Shown here piece after piece: positions 21,676 through 33,173 of a DNA stretch of 64,000 nucleotides (the stretch's first letter is position 1; every line of letters begins with the position of its first letter). The position numbers and the translations under genes are program-made. This DNA is from Piezodorus guildinii (Eukaryota > Arthropoda > Insecta > Hemiptera > Pentatomidae): the NCBI GenBank assembly GCA_023052935.1, contig CM041292.1, positions 91,123,169 through 91,187,168 of the forward strand. The letters run 5' to 3'. The notes under the pieces are model-generated. The model did no database searches and was not told where the DNA came from. It was given only the letters and a program-made list of their open reading frames with translations.

Positions 21676-23865
21676 AAGTTTGAAAACATTTTTATCTAAA
21701 AGAATATTATTACCATGAAACATCTTAGTATAGACCATAATGAATACTTTCAATGATTAAATGGGACCTAGTTATTGATCGATTGATCGATTCGACGCGG
21801 GAACTAGAGAAAAGTAGACCTCGCCACTCTCTAGAGGTTAAGGAAACTGGAAGAATATTTAACAGTTAGTTGCACTTTACCACATATGGTAGTTGTTTGT
21901 TTTGAAAAAGAGCCTTTTGCTGAAATGGTTTATTTTTCATTAAGTCTAGAGGTTTCATAAAGTTGATTCGTGAGGCTAAGGGAACGGAATTTATTTTAGT
22001 TAGTTCTCGACTGAATCCAAAATTGGAATAATAACAATGTTGGGTTAGAAAGTGGTGTCGATATTTGGGACTGGTTCTGTGGACTGAGAGCTGCCTTTCC
22101 CACGACGGGACGACTTGCTGCTGCTTTTGACTCCCTATGGAGGCCTCCTTACTTTATAGTAGTGCAACTATTAATATTATCCCTTTATATAATCGCCAGC
22201 AACATAATCCACTGCCGTATTAGTCATCTTGTCACTTTACAACCTCTGTCACCTCGGCTAAGATTATAAAATTGAGTCTTTATTAGTTCACTGCCGTTTC
22301 ACAACTTGTATACGGAGCGTTACTTTATTTAATTGGACCCTTTTAGAACATTGAAACGGAATCGCAGTGAAGTCGAGATGGGAAAACTGTCAATTAAATT
22401 TGCAGTTCAAGTTTCTTTAGTCAATTAAAAAAAAACATTAAAGTAGGTGTTTGTTAAACGTCAGTACTTGTATTATTTATTTATTTTCTAATTACAAGAC
22501 TTATAATTGTAAATTACTCAAGACAAAATTTTAATTCGAAATATCTCCGTTTATTTATTTAATTAAACGATATTTAAGGAAAGAGAATATACTAAAGCAA
22601 TATATATACCTTTTTTGTCAATTTTTAATTACTCTACTTGCCATCGACCAAACGTTATGTTTCTTATTATTCTACTTAAACTTAGTCATTTTTGATATCT
22701 CTGCATAATATTTATTATTTCATTGATTATTTTTAATCAGAATATTTTAATTTAATCATTATTTTTATTTCGTTTTATTTTTAATAAAAACTTATATTAA
22801 ATCGATTTTCTACGGAAAATTGTCTGCACAAACCCTGGCTGTAGACCAAGAAATAGTACAGATCCCTTATCTGTCCAGGTTTTTGTTTTTTTTCTTACTT
22901 TTGGTAATAATAAAAATGAATTAATCTAAACTACTAAAGAAACTAATAATTAACTAAACGAGAAAAGAGGAGAAATATTTTCGCAAGTAGAAAACACATC
23001 TCCGGAAATGAGAGTAGTAATGATTTGCATACAATGTTGGAAAGTTTGAGATTTTTAAAAAAGCTGATGTTATATAACATTATAAGATGTTATAAATAGA
23101 GTGAAAAATGACTAAAACTATTTGAATGTTTTGATAATAATTTCTAATTGTATATCTATTATATTATATTTCTATATCGCGTTAAAAAAAAATTAATAGC
23201 ATGTTCCTGCCAACATTTAAAGTTTCAATAGCCACCTGATTGAGTGAAATCAACTTGAAATTAAGATATTTGTTTTCAGAATTATAGTAACTTGCATAAT
23301 TTTCCGATGTTTGTACTTATTGACGTGTAGTGTATCCTTTGATTTTGATCAGATAAATAAATCATATGGCGGATTTTTTTAGACAAATAAAATCTGAAAA
23401 ATCAATTGAGATATTTCTTGTGTAATTATAATATAAACTCACCACAATACATACTTTTGTTTTTCTCGCTTCCAGATTTTTCTATACATTTTTGAACTAC
23501 CAATAAACATAGTAAGATAGTAGTAGACTGATTTGTCCAGCGAGTATTAATACTGTAGAATGATGATAGTATTATTATCATTCTACAGTTAAACAATCGA
23601 GCAGTTGGTACCACATTTTGCTATTTTTTATGGTTTATGGGACCACAAATTATTATCAATATATTTTTGTATGTTTCAACATTGTTAGATTGGTGTAAAT
23701 GAACGAACTTCAAATTTCCTAAACATATTTTTATAATTATTTTAAGGTATTAAACAGAAAATCAGTACTAGAATCGCTGTGGTATTGAATTTCGCATTAA
23801 CAAGTCTTAGCCACATCTCAAACGTGATCAATTATTAAAATTAGTTCTTGTTTGTTTATTTATTT
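21676..23865. other. No gene recognised
   Basis: Mostly AT-rich. A GC-richer patch at 22060-22150 is open in more than one frame and could not be assigned. Confidence 0.35.
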
Positions 23866-23970
23866 AACGTCTCTTTATGCTACTGTGATTAATCGGACGA
23901 TGCTACAGTGGGAGTCCTAAATTTTGCCTATCCGGGTTTAGTTATGATCTCTATCATAACGAGTAACTAG
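23866..23970 (-). mobile_element. SINE-2, 3' part, split by a LINE
   Basis: Carries TATGCTACTGTGATTAATCG and GGGAGTCCTAAATTTTGCC. It is interrupted at 23970; the rest of the same SINE resumes at 24957. Confidence 0.75.
23958..23970. repeat. Target-site duplication, left copy
   Basis: AACGAGTAACTAG, identical to 24957-24969. A further partial copy (TTAACGAGTAACT) follows immediately at 23971-23983. Confidence 0.85.
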
Positions 23971-24956
23971 TTAACGAGTAACTTGCAGAACTTAATAAAT
24001 ATCAGTATAACAAAATCATTTATACCGATGGTTCCAAAACAATTGAATCGACGTCGTACGCTGTATTAGACGGTGACCAAACTCACAAGTACAAACTTGA
24101 TAGTACTTGTAGTGTTTTTACTGCCGAATTGACAGCTATTCTAAAAGCAGTTCATCTAGCTAGAACAGCATTAGAAAAGTCAGTAATCATTTGTTCTGAC
24201 TCGCTCAGTACTATCAGAGCCATTTCCAATCCATTCTCAACAAACCCTATTGTATAGGAGGTCCACTTCGTAATCAAACAGTTGGAAGACTCTTAAAAAA
24301 AAAAAAAATCTATTTTGGATTCCCAGTCATTCCGGAATATCAGGGAATGAGGAAGTCGACAGAGCAGCAACAGAGGCACATTCACTAGAAGAAATAACGC
24401 CCTCTTTTATTTCATCATCTGAGCTGTTTCATCCAATAAACGCGAAGATCATAGATGAATGGCAACAGTCATGGACCGCTCTTGAAAACAACAAATTAAA
24501 AAATGTCAAACCGACCATCAGCTGCTGGGTCTCATCATCAAGAAAGTGCAGGCGTGAGGAGGTAGTTATCGCCCGCCTGAGAATAGGACACTGCCGTTTC
24601 ACTCATGAGCACCTCATGGCACGAAGGGATCCCCCTCGATGTCAACTGTGTAAAGTGGCTCTCACAGTAAGTCATATTTTTGAAGAGTGTCCTCGTTACA
24701 GTAGGGAATTTGTAAAATGTTGCGTACCACGTAAAGTCTCGGAGGCATTGAGCGATAGTGATCGGGCCGTCGATGGTGTCATCCAATTGGTGAAGAACAT
24801 TCGTTTATATCACCTCATTTAACACATTCAGACTATTTTATTTATTTATTATAATTTGTTTTTCTCCTCTTCATCATAGGTAAGTTAATCGTCTTCTGAA
24901 GATGTTTTGGGCAATAATAACCACTCGCAGTTTTTTTCCCTTAAAGCCAAAACAAC
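23971..24956 (+). mobile_element. LINE with RNase H domain, 5'-truncated, inserted in SINE-2
   Basis: A 986-bp non-LTR insertion. Its coding part runs from about 23996 to a TAA at about 24820. The first ~80 residues are an RNase H domain: IIYTDGSKT (catalytic Asp), VFTAELTAILKAV (catalytic Glu), ICSDSLSTI (catalytic Asp), and after a frame break at the A run near 24300, WIPSHSGISGNEEVD. After it comes the C-terminal segment with RLRIGHCRFTHEHLM and a CQLC...H...C zinc-knuckle-like motif (PPRCQLCKV, then HIFEECPRY). RNase H plus this tail is typical of the I/R1/LOA-related LINE group. A premature stop (TAG near 24256) and a frameshift make it inactive. The tail is AAAACAAC. Confidence 0.75.
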
Positions 24957-25100
24957 AACGAGTAACTAGCATCGCAAAGGCTCGGTACCTCCTTTTTACG
25001 TCCCCTCCGAAGGACGACATAACTAAGGATTTTTTGCATCCATTGAAAACTCCTAGGGCCACCTGCGGGTTTGAGTCCGGGACCTTGGAGGATTAGTTCT
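24957..25100 (-). mobile_element. SINE-2, head part, right of the LINE
   Basis: Resumes the SINE-2 split at 23970: GCTCGGTACCTCCTTTTTAC, CCTCCGAAGGACGACATAAC, CTCCTAGGGCCACCTGCGGG and, on the minus strand, a B box CGGACTCAAACCCG. The A-box end is lost. Confidence 0.7.
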
Positions 25101-26431
25101 TTATTTATGTTTTATTATCACTAAAAACTTAATATCCAATGTTTCTATCACTTTATTATGTCATATTTCATTGTTTGAAAAACAACATCGATCTGATGGT
25201 ACTGATTACATGAAATACCACTGAGTTTATTCTAAGAAACAATTATTAATACATTTGGCTATTCTCTTATCATGTAATTTTTTGTTCACATTTCTTCATC
25301 GAAAATTACGACAGTCATAACTATGAGAAATGTTTCTCACGCATACTATGGCAACATGTTCTTGCGAAACTGTTAATTGGCTTATAATTAATTAATTCTA
25401 TAAAAAATATTAACTATAAACATGAGTATCATCATGAATTTTACGGACGTAATGATTTCGTCTTTTATCGCCCTAAAACACCATTCCTACCCTACCTAAT
25501 GAGTACCGTCATGTAATATGAATTAGTAAAGAACAAAATCACAAAAATATCATAATTTTTTTTTTTTATTATTTACAATATAAAAAAACTCCTGTTTTTT
25601 ATGCTTAATTAATTTTTTTTCAAATTATATACATAATAAAAAGAGTTCACCATAAAACATTACAAAGTATAAATTACGATCGCTAATTTAAAATATATTA
25701 TAAATTATAGGAGATTAACTGATATTAAAAGTGTCAAAGATTAACTGTTCCTTTAAATCCTAGAATGTTAATATGTTAGAATGAAATTCAGAGATTCCCA
25801 ATTAATCAACCCAAACTTAATTACGGCGCTTAACTAACTAAAGAATTTCCAATAGAATTCTGTCATTTATTTTATGGATTCTGATGGGTAAATAGTAAAA
25901 AATACTCGCTCACCTTTCTACTTTAAGTGTCAGCATTGTTATCTCGACTTCATTTTTTTTATATCGAAAATTTATTTCTATTCTATTCTATATTATGCAC
26001 TTTAATAAAATGGGACTGATCTCCGATATACCAGGAGTTCTAAGTGAAACATAATTAAATTAATTTTAATTTTTTTTTTTTTTTTTTTTTTTTTTTCCAT
26101 GAATGGATGGCATTGGCATACACCATACAGCCATTTTATATATTATGTATTATTAGTGAAAACTATTACAATCACCAAATTGAAACTACCAATTAAAATT
26201 ACTAAATTACAATTACCAATTACTGAACTATTACAATTATCAAATTCTTTTGTTAATCGATTGTAAATATTTATTTATACTGGAAATTTTTTTATTGTTC
26301 GTAAATTTTAATAAATTTTCATAACTAATATTCTGATTATTATTTATTTCAAAAATCATCTTTTCTCTTTGAGTTTTGTATGCCGGGCACACCAATAATA
26401 TAGTTAATATAGAAAATTGCTAGCACGCAAT
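25101..26431. other. AT-rich; long T tract and possible LINE 3' end
   Basis: No gene seen. A T run of about 30 bases at 26068-26097 is followed by CATGAATGGATGGCATTGGC. On the minus strand this would be a sequence end plus poly(A), so a small retrotransposed 3' end is possible. Degenerate CAATTACCAA-type units follow at about 26160-26240. Confidence 0.35.
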
Positions 26432-26443
26432 GATTATCTTAGG
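26432..26443. repeat. Target-site duplication, left copy (SINE-2)
   Basis: GATTATCTTAGG, identical to 26732-26743. Confidence 0.85.
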
Positions 26444-26731
26444 CTATTTATTATTTGTTTATTTAACGTCACTGATTGCTACTGTGGCTAATCGGACGAT
26501 GCTACAGGGGAGTCCTAAATTTTTCCTATTCAGGTTTTATTAGGATAGGGATCTTTAATGAGTACCTGACATCGCACAGGGTCAGACCACCTTTTAACGT
26601 CCCCTCCGAAGGATGACATAACTAAGGATATTTTACTCCCATTAAAAACTCCTAGGAACACTTGCGGGTTTGAACCCGTGATCTTAGGCGTAGGAGGCTG
26701 TCATACTAGCCACCCTGCTAAAGGTGGTCCA
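26444..26731 (-). mobile_element. SINE-2: full-length tRNA-derived SINE
   Basis: The reference copy of this family, 288 bp, on the minus strand. Its head carries an A box (TTTAGCAGGGTGGCTAGT) and a B box (CACGGGTTCAAACCCG) with near-normal spacing. A body with AGTTATGTCATCCTTCGGAG and GATGTCAGGTACTCATTAAA follows, then a tail TTAAATAAACAAATAATAAA. It is flanked by a perfect 12-bp duplication GATTATCTTAGG at 26432-26443 and 26732-26743. Other copies are at 4028, 11645, 17903, 23866/24957 and 45265. Confidence 0.85.
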
Positions 26732-26743
26732 GATTATCTTAGG
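26732..26743. repeat. Target-site duplication, right copy (SINE-2)
   Basis: GATTATCTTAGG, identical to 26432-26443. Confidence 0.85.
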
Positions 26744-28540
26744 GTTTTACCCCTTAAATCCTAAACAAACAAGATGGTAGTTTGTGGTATAAGAGACTTT
26801 AACGCGTTTCTACGGGATTTGGCTTTGTTATTTGTATTTCAAAAAATAATTAATTAACTGTTGACTTCGATTGACATTCCAGCTTTCATATGTATTATTG
26901 TTTACAATTAACTTCTGGCAGATACATTTTATGCTTTTACGTCTCTTTTATTTAGTAGACCCTTGGACAGTGGAAGGGAGAAAGTTGTCAAATAATTTAT
27001 TTTAATCTAAAAATCATTACATGTTCTTCATTAGCGTCATTCCAGTTCTAGAAGAATGTCAATCAACCCCATCTACAAGATGCTTCCATATAGTTTTGAG
27101 TTATGTTTGAATCTGAATGCTTCTGTATGATTGTCAGGACGAAAACTTAGATTATTCTGAAGAATGCAACGTTACGATGATATTCTAGAATCCTCTTCAG
27201 CTTGTCTCGAAATCGTTTCCTCGACTTCTTGAATGCCTTACCATCCGGAGCCCAACGGCCAGGCCATATCCTGAAAGAGATAACGTACTAACGCCCCCCG
27301 CCTGACACCTGCCCTTCGCTGGTGGGGGCCGAGGCACCTGTTGCACGGCTCAGTCAGTTCAGTGAGTGAGCCAAGTGCGATACATACGTAATCTTATCAC
27401 ATGCCGCCTTATCCATACCGTGAGTAGTATTCTCACCTATTATTTATGTTTATAATTTTAGTCAATTACATTGCACTCGAACGATGAGCGAATCACGTTG
27501 ATTAATCTCGTCTTTGTTGACATTTATTCCTTATTTACAAAAGTACTGTTCTTTGGATGTTTTCTCGCATTATTTTCTTAATTTTTAAGAGCATGTAGTT
27601 TATTTTAGGTTAAAGACCACATAGCAGATAACATTTTTTGCTTTATTATTTTATTCATTTTTATTCATCCTCAGTGCTATTTGATAGAGAATTAAAGAAG
27701 TCTACACGAAACAAAAAAAAAGAATCATTGAAATCGGTTAAGAAATAGCAGAGATGTAGCGTTTTGAACTTGCAGTGGTGGTTGACCGATTCACTTCAAT
27801 CTAAAGTGTTACTGATTTAAACAGCTATGTACTTTTTTATACTCTGATATAATTAAATGAAAATAGTAAACAATTGTGTAATAATTTACCGCGTCAGATG
27901 CTCTTTAATTCTATCGTTAAATTTCTTTGCCTTTTTTTCAAGGACATAACCTATAAAGAATGTATGATTGGATAATATCGTTAGAAAACTTGTTAACTAC
28001 TTGAGATAAGTACACACCTTGTCGTTTTGTCTTCCTTCATCATAAGGGATGTTTTATTTATATTATTAATAATTTAATTGACTCAATCCTTTTAGCCGTC
28101 ACTGAAGGTTTTTCCTTTGGTTTACCTTGAGAATCGTATTGTACCTGAGCCAAGATTCCTTGTTCGACTTGAAGAATTACGCATATCCGTCGGTGAGCGT
28201 TTATCCTGCTCAGCCATCCTTGCCCTCTTCATGGCCCACTCATTTCTTCAAAAAATCTGGATTATAACCAAGCATCAATGTTAAAGTTTTTGAGTATATT
28301 ATTTCTATTGTTTATATTTTTCGTGTTTAAAGAACATAATCGAGAAAAGTATTTGGCAGTCTTGGTACATAGATAAAAATTATTTTAACGAACAAGATAT
28401 TTTAACTCAATTTTTCGGGGGTGAATTCATCTTCATTGGAATTTCTTTTTAAAACCAGTCATTTGACCAATCTCTCCCGTTCATGCGCAATATTTTTTAT
28501 TATTATATTGGGGATTTTAATGGTGTTGATGTCATATAAT
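26744..28540. other. No gene recognised; GC-rich patch at 27240-27430
   Basis: Mostly AT-rich. At 27240-27430 there is a clear GC-rich patch containing GCTCAGTCAGTTCAGTG, which includes TCAGT initiator-like pentamers, and ending in a donor-like CCGTGAGTAG. It could be a 5' exon or promoter but has no convincing ORF. The rest shows no landmarks. Confidence 0.3.
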
Positions 28541-28543
28541 TTC

Positions 28544-28567
28544 AGTAAAAAAAAAAAAAAAAAAAAT
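28544..28567. repeat. Poly(A) tract
   Basis: About 24 consecutive A bases followed by a short ATATAT run, just upstream of a LINE remnant. Confidence 0.85.
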
Positions 28568-28589
28568 ACATATATATATGTATAAAAGA

Positions 28590-28940
28590 TCTTTAGAGTA
28601 GCCAGGAAGGGAAAAACCACTGCATCCTAGTGGATCAAATTAGTTGGGAGGGATCTTGTAGAACTTAATATTCAGCAAGATACCATCAATGATAAAAGTC
28701 GCTACCGCCTGAACGTTCAAACAAGACCTTTCCTATAGTCCATTATAGAAGTTAAGCACAACGCGTCCAAGAAATGACCCGAGAAACATAAGGTAGATCT
28801 TAGCAGAAAGATAAAAAAATGGATGAATACTGGACCAACAGAAAAGCTAAAGGTATCGGCAGAAAGCAACCACCCAACAACCAATTAGGGACCCCAGAAG
28901 TGGAAGTGAACTGATCTAGCTCTCTTTGGTTTGCCTTGAA
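28590..28940 (+). mobile_element. LINE endonuclease-RT remnant, C-terminal end
   Basis: A decayed LINE terminus. Across shifting frames it reads SRKGKTTAS-like sequence, then WWIKLVGRDLVELNIQQDTI, NDKSRYRLNVQTRPF and, further on, YWTNRKAKGIGRKQP. This is the W...DL..L.I......DR..WR pattern followed by a basic YW...KAKG tail seen at the end of many insect endonuclease-RT proteins. Stops and frame changes show it is dead. It runs into an (AT)n tract that may derive from its tail. Confidence 0.5.

Positions 28941-29000
<60 letters not shown>
28941..29000. repeat. (AT)n microsatellite
   Basis: About 28 uninterrupted AT units, between a LINE remnant and a truncated mariner end. Confidence 0.9.
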
Positions 29001-29004
<4 letters not shown>

Positions 29005-29005
29005 G

Positions 29006-29112
29006 TTTAAACACGTACAAAAATATTACTCGAAAATCGCGTGTTTCCATGTTCATATTTGGAGGTATACTACAAAGTGGGTAATTGATTGGTTTATTTC
29101 ATGTGAAACAAC
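29006..29112 (-). mobile_element. Solo mariner 5' end
   Basis: On the minus strand this is the first ~107 bases of the same mariner family as 36663-37556: terminus TTGGGTTGTTTCACATGAAA, then a leader, then the ATGAACATGGAAACACGCG start and the first ~12 codons (METRDFRVIFLY). It breaks off at the (AT)n tract. A TA follows the terminus at 29113-29114, as expected for mariner insertion. Confidence 0.75.
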
Positions 29113-29114
29113 CC

Positions 29115-30361
29115 AATAGTTTCTATCATTACAAATATTTGTAAGAGATTTCTTTATCTTCTAAATTTCTGTAGACATTATGAAACAAACAGTGATGACT
29201 AATAAATTAAAATTGAAGTCATTAGGTCTTTTATCTCATCTTGGATAGTTTTAAATTATTCTGCTAAATGTTAAATTATCATCATATTTACATAATTTAC
29301 AAACGGACAGAAAAGGAGAAAGAACTATTGCTGCAAAGCTCCAAGATTCAGTGCGTTACTGAATGTATCATAAATTCTGGAATATTTATTATTTACTATG
29401 ATATCCTGTCAGGTATTACTTGAAAAATAGAACTCTATATTAACAATCAGACAATGTTAAATATTTGTATGTGATAGATAAATTGAACGTTGTTACAAGT
29501 ACCTTAATTTTCTATATCAAAGCATAGGGTCCTTGAAATTTCTTCTAACCGCGCTCGGACAGTAACCTGTAATTAAGTTTTTAAAAAGGTATGTTCAGTA
29601 CTTGTTGGTTTCACTAATTAGTGATTCCACTAAATACCGATCATCATCATTCAGAACCTTGGAGAGTAATTAAGAAAAGGAATAAATCTTGTTTGGAAGG
29701 AAGAATGGAATTCGGTACCCATTGTTCCAGGTAATATTTGTGTTGTGGGCTGGATGGATTAACCCACGAATTGTATTTATACCCGTATCATCCATTCTTC
29801 TCAGCTCGCGTAGAAGCTTCGATCGTCCAATGACCCGATTTCTCCAATCCAAGGTTAGTTTCATCCATCGAAGCCTACGAAAAGAAAATCCGGAAAATCC
29901 TTTTTAACCTAGTGACATTTTGACACGGTTTTGTTTAATTGTTACAGTTTTGTTTGTGTTGGTGAAATTTCATGTTCATACTATTCCTCTGTAGTGCGAT
30001 AGAATCGTTTTCCCTTTCAGAACACGTAGGAACAAATAAGTAAAGAAATGAATAAATTCTTCTCAGCTATTTCTTAATTAGCCCTGTACCTTGGGACCTT
30101 TGAGGAGTGTCTCAAAAGGAACTTGTAAGAAATTAACTGAGTTGACATTTTTCTCTGTTGTTGTCCTTCAGACTTTATTATCATTATATGCAATATGCAT
30201 TAAAATTGTTTTGCTTCTGTGACTTTAGAAATAAGTTTATTGTTTCACTAGCATAAGATTTTTTTAAACATTTTATTTGTTTATGTTTGGTTAATCTAAG
30301 GAAGAAAATACAAAAATATGCAAAAAAACACCCATTAAACTTTACATCAATATAGTGAAAT
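29115..30361. other. No gene recognised
   Basis: AT-rich. The opposite-strand frames at 29670-29907 share one tract and have no recognisable domain. Confidence 0.35.
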
Positions 30362-30700
30362 TAAACAAAATCGTTAAAGCCGTTTTTGAGTAAATAGTAA
30401 AGAAGTGCAAAATGCATGGTATAATGTGCCACTTCCGGTTAGCCGATTTTGTTTAAAAAGTTGCTGGAACATCTCGGGCGTGTAGTTGCCTTAAATATGA
30501 AATTTCAGTTTCGTGCAACTTTTCGTATTCGTGCTTGACTAACCACACACACAGATCTTTATTATTTTATAATAAAGAGTTGGTTATTTGGACTCAGGGG
30601 ACCCTAAAACACGTATTTCTGCTAAAAACTGGAATTCGAAAATGTTCACCATCTCGATACTTACCCTTTCTATATACTTCATACATAGGTAAGTGAAATT
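30362..30700 (-). repeat. Repeat R-A, copy 4 (5' half)
   Basis: Minus-strand copy: GTGCAAAATGCATGGTATAA, CATCTCGGGCGTGTAGTTGC, CTCAGGGGACCCTAAAACAC, and an outer boundary TACATAGGTAAGTGAAAT that is the complement of the left end of the plus-strand copies. Confidence 0.7.
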
Positions 30701-31370
30701 AAAGATGGGAATGCGAAATATGGGGAAAATTGATAGCATAATGAAGGAAGAAACAGCAGAAATATTTTTTAAGTGACTCCTACTATCCACTCTCCAAGCG
30801 AATCTCTTGCAGTATAAATAAGGTCTTAGAAATTTGACATAGGTAATGTTAAAATATAAAATCCTTAATTGTGTAAGATGATTAGGATCACTCTCAAATA
30901 TTCATTTGTTCAAATTAGTGTTATCAGCGAAAGTGAAGGTAATTAATATTAATACTAGCAAAATACTGTTAGCGTGATATTATAAATACAATGGATAGTG
31001 TAATGCAATAAAAAGTTAAAGTCATTGTTGGATAGTTTCGTGCAATCAACTAGGAGAATACAGAACTTGAGTAGGATCAAAACTTAGTTCTTAAAAAATT
31101 TGAAGTTTAAAACACAAAGCGATTCAATATTTTTTTGACAGTTTGTTCTTTTTCAATGGTGAGAACTAAAAAGTACGAGATTTATAACTACTTCTTATCT
31201 GTTCTTCGAAAGGATCTAATTTTTTTTTATATGCAAGAAACATGGCGCTTGTTGCTGGAGGAAGGAAGGACACTTCACGGCTTGTAGAACTAGGATGAAG
31301 AAGTGAAGTGGAAATGTCCCCTTCCCTACTTTACCTCTTTAGACTATACGTTGTTTTTCTCAGGTCATGG
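30701..31370. other. No gene recognised
   Basis: AT-rich, no landmarks. Confidence 0.35.
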
Positions 31371-31503
31371 TGTAAAGGTGGGGAACTAATGCCAGAGTTA
31401 TAAGCCACCTAGATGCGAACTCGTGATAATTTTTTCCGCACTTTCATTTATAAGGTTGCTGGAGAAAACGCGCGATAATCCTCTCAGCAACTCCGACCAC
31501 CTC
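31371..31503 (-). mobile_element. SINE-4 copy
   Basis: Minus strand: A box region GGTCGGAGTTGCTGAGAGGA (about 31476-31497) and B box CACGAGTTCGCATCTAG (about 31408-31424). Between them lies a stretch with CCAGCAACCTTATAAATGAA that is shared with the copy at 60905-61100. The A-to-B interval is about 55 bases. Confidence 0.55.
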
Positions 31504-31552
31504 CATGTATTTATATGTTTGTTTCTATCTTTAAAAAGCAAAATATATTCAC

Positions 31553-31848
31553 AAAAACCCATGAAGGGTTGGGCTCAGTACTTATAGAGATTCGTACTGT
31601 TTCTTGGCCAACGGCCGTACAATGAGGTTGTTAGGCCTTGATCACGCTTAGCCGCTGGTTTTTTCTCAATGTTTTTGGGTACCCATTTTATAGAGGCTGG
31701 GTCTACCCCAGAAGGATCTCCATACCCTAGGGTCCCACCCTCCTCCGACTGAATTAACAGAATAAACAATATTATGCCACAGCCGAGATTCGAACCCAGC
31801 ATCCGGAGAACAGTAGATTAGTGCTCTATCCACTAGACCACTATTCCC
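31553..31848 (-). mobile_element. SINE-3, near full length
   Basis: Minus strand: A box TAGTGGTCTAGTGGATAGAG, B box GCTGGGTTCGAATCTC, body CTAGGGTATGGAGATCCTTC and AGCGGCTAAGCGTGATCAAG, 3' end CAACCCTTCATGGGTTTTTG. Same family as 44056-44369. Confidence 0.8.
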
Positions 31849-31849
31849 T

Positions 31850-32252
31850 ATGAAAATATTCAGTCATAATATTAAAATATTATTTCCATATTCCCAACTT
31901 GACAAGAATTAAGGCTCAAACGTTGTATAAATAATAAATATTTTGGGACTTTCAAGAGTTTAATTCTATTTATAAATGGAAATAAATAGTTTATAAATGC
32001 ATTGGTTTGAATTTTAGTCTGCAAAAATCATTAATTAGTGCTTATCATTGCAATTACCACTCTACTGGATTCTTCAGTAATTAAGAAGTTGTCTTCGACA
32101 AGCCTATTAATCTCGGAAGCGAATCGGGGAAAAACTTGTCGGACCAATTGAAGCCACTGCTAAGAAATGTAGGAAATGTGTCCTTGCTAATATTTCTTGT
32201 TCTCTTGGTTTGATAAGATCTCGTGTGGATTCCCTGCAATATTTCGGTCAAA
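31850..32252. other. No gene recognised
   Basis: AT-rich flank of the hairpin and LINE insertion that follow. Confidence 0.4.
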
Positions 32253-32414
32253 AGCACTAAGTCGCGTATATATTATAAGCAATGGAATGTATTTGACATT
32301 AATTTTAAATCTATGATTCTGGGTTTATATATCTTATGAGTAAACTCAGAATCATAGATTTAAAATTAATGTCAAATACATTCCATTGTTATAATATATA
32401 CGCGACTTAGTACT
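32253..32414. repeat. Long near-perfect hairpin at a LINE 5' junction
   Basis: Arms of about 75 bases (32253-32327 and 32341-32414) with one A bulge-type length difference, one C/T mismatch and one G-T pair, around a 13-base loop (TATATCTTATGAG). The left arm is the original target DNA and includes the left target-site duplication (32313-32325). The right arm lies within the inserted sequence and is an inverted copy of that flank. The truncated LINE begins directly after it at 32415. Confidence 0.85.
32313..32325. repeat. Target-site duplication, left copy
   Basis: ATGATTCTGGGTT, identical to 33174-33186 after the poly(A) tail of the LINE. Confidence 0.85.
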
Positions 32415-32968
32415 GTATTATTTTTTCTTTCCAGAAGAATAAGCGCCGTCTACCGAAGACCTACGAGGTAGCGGGAATCAAAAACAAGCCGGCCAATAGG
32501 ATCGTTTACCTGGGCATCACCCTTGACAGGCACCTCAAATTGTCTAATCACTGCCTCAAAAAGATTAGCTCGGCTAGGACCAAGTCCTATCGACTAAACC
32601 ATTTACTAACATCACCAAATCTATCCCTCCGCCTGAAAATATTAATATATAAATCATTAATTAGACCGGCCCTCCTATACGGAGCACCGATGCTAACTAA
32701 TATACCACCAACTATAGCAAGAAAGCTCCAGCAGTTTCAAAATGGAGTGCTGAGACGAATAGTGAGGCATACTTCTCTACAGAGGACGAAGACAGACCAA
32801 ATTCACGACACCTTCGAACTTCCGACCGTGACAGAGTTCATCTCCCGGAGACATATCAAATTCTTTGATAGTCCCCGGTACTGCACGAACCCACTGTTTA
32901 ACACACTGAATCCGACAGGACGGCCACAGCGCTGGCAAGACTATGTACGGACCCTCAGACTAGACTGA
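32415..32968 (+). pseudogene. Non-LTR reverse transcriptase, C-terminal fragment
   Basis: The frame is open from about 32414 to the TGA, some 180 codons without a stop, so this is a fairly young copy. It starts after the catalytic domain (the palm Asp-Asp box is missing) in the segment KNKRRLPKTYEVAGI, followed by VYLGITLDRHLK (RT motif D/E region). The thumb-like part has YKSLIRPALLYGAP and FQNGVLRRIV, then a C-terminal tail GRPQRWQDYVRTLRLD. There is no start codon belonging to the gene. It cannot be functional, because the endonuclease and catalytic RT core are absent. Confidence 0.75.
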
Positions 32969-33173
32969 GAAACCATAACTTGACTAACTGACTCAGAAAG
33001 ACTAGTGAGCCCCATCACTAGACGTGACTCCCATTCGCTCCCATATACCGAACATTTTTGTATTCTCTCTCCCCTCTTATAATGCATGTAATGCAGAAAA
33101 AAAAATCCCATATTCCTTCCTCTATTTCCGATTTTCAACCACCAACTCCCATGGGGCTTAGAAAAAAAAAAAA
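32415..33173 (+). mobile_element. 5'-truncated LINE with poly(A) tail
   Basis: About 760 bases of a non-LTR retrotransposon: C-terminal RT sequence, a stop at 32966-32968, about 190 bases of 3' UTR and an A tract at 33162-33173. The 13-bp target duplication flanks the unit formed by the inverted flank copy plus the LINE. It is a different lineage from the jockey-type copies elsewhere: the post-catalytic motif is VYLGITLDRHLK and the C-terminus ends RPQRWQDYVRTLRLD. Confidence 0.8.

Noticed and set aside
32253..32414. microRNA precursor
   Set aside because: The stem is much longer and more perfect than a typical precursor, and one arm is explained as a junction copy made at LINE insertion. 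Small-RNA production remains possible but is not shown by sequence.
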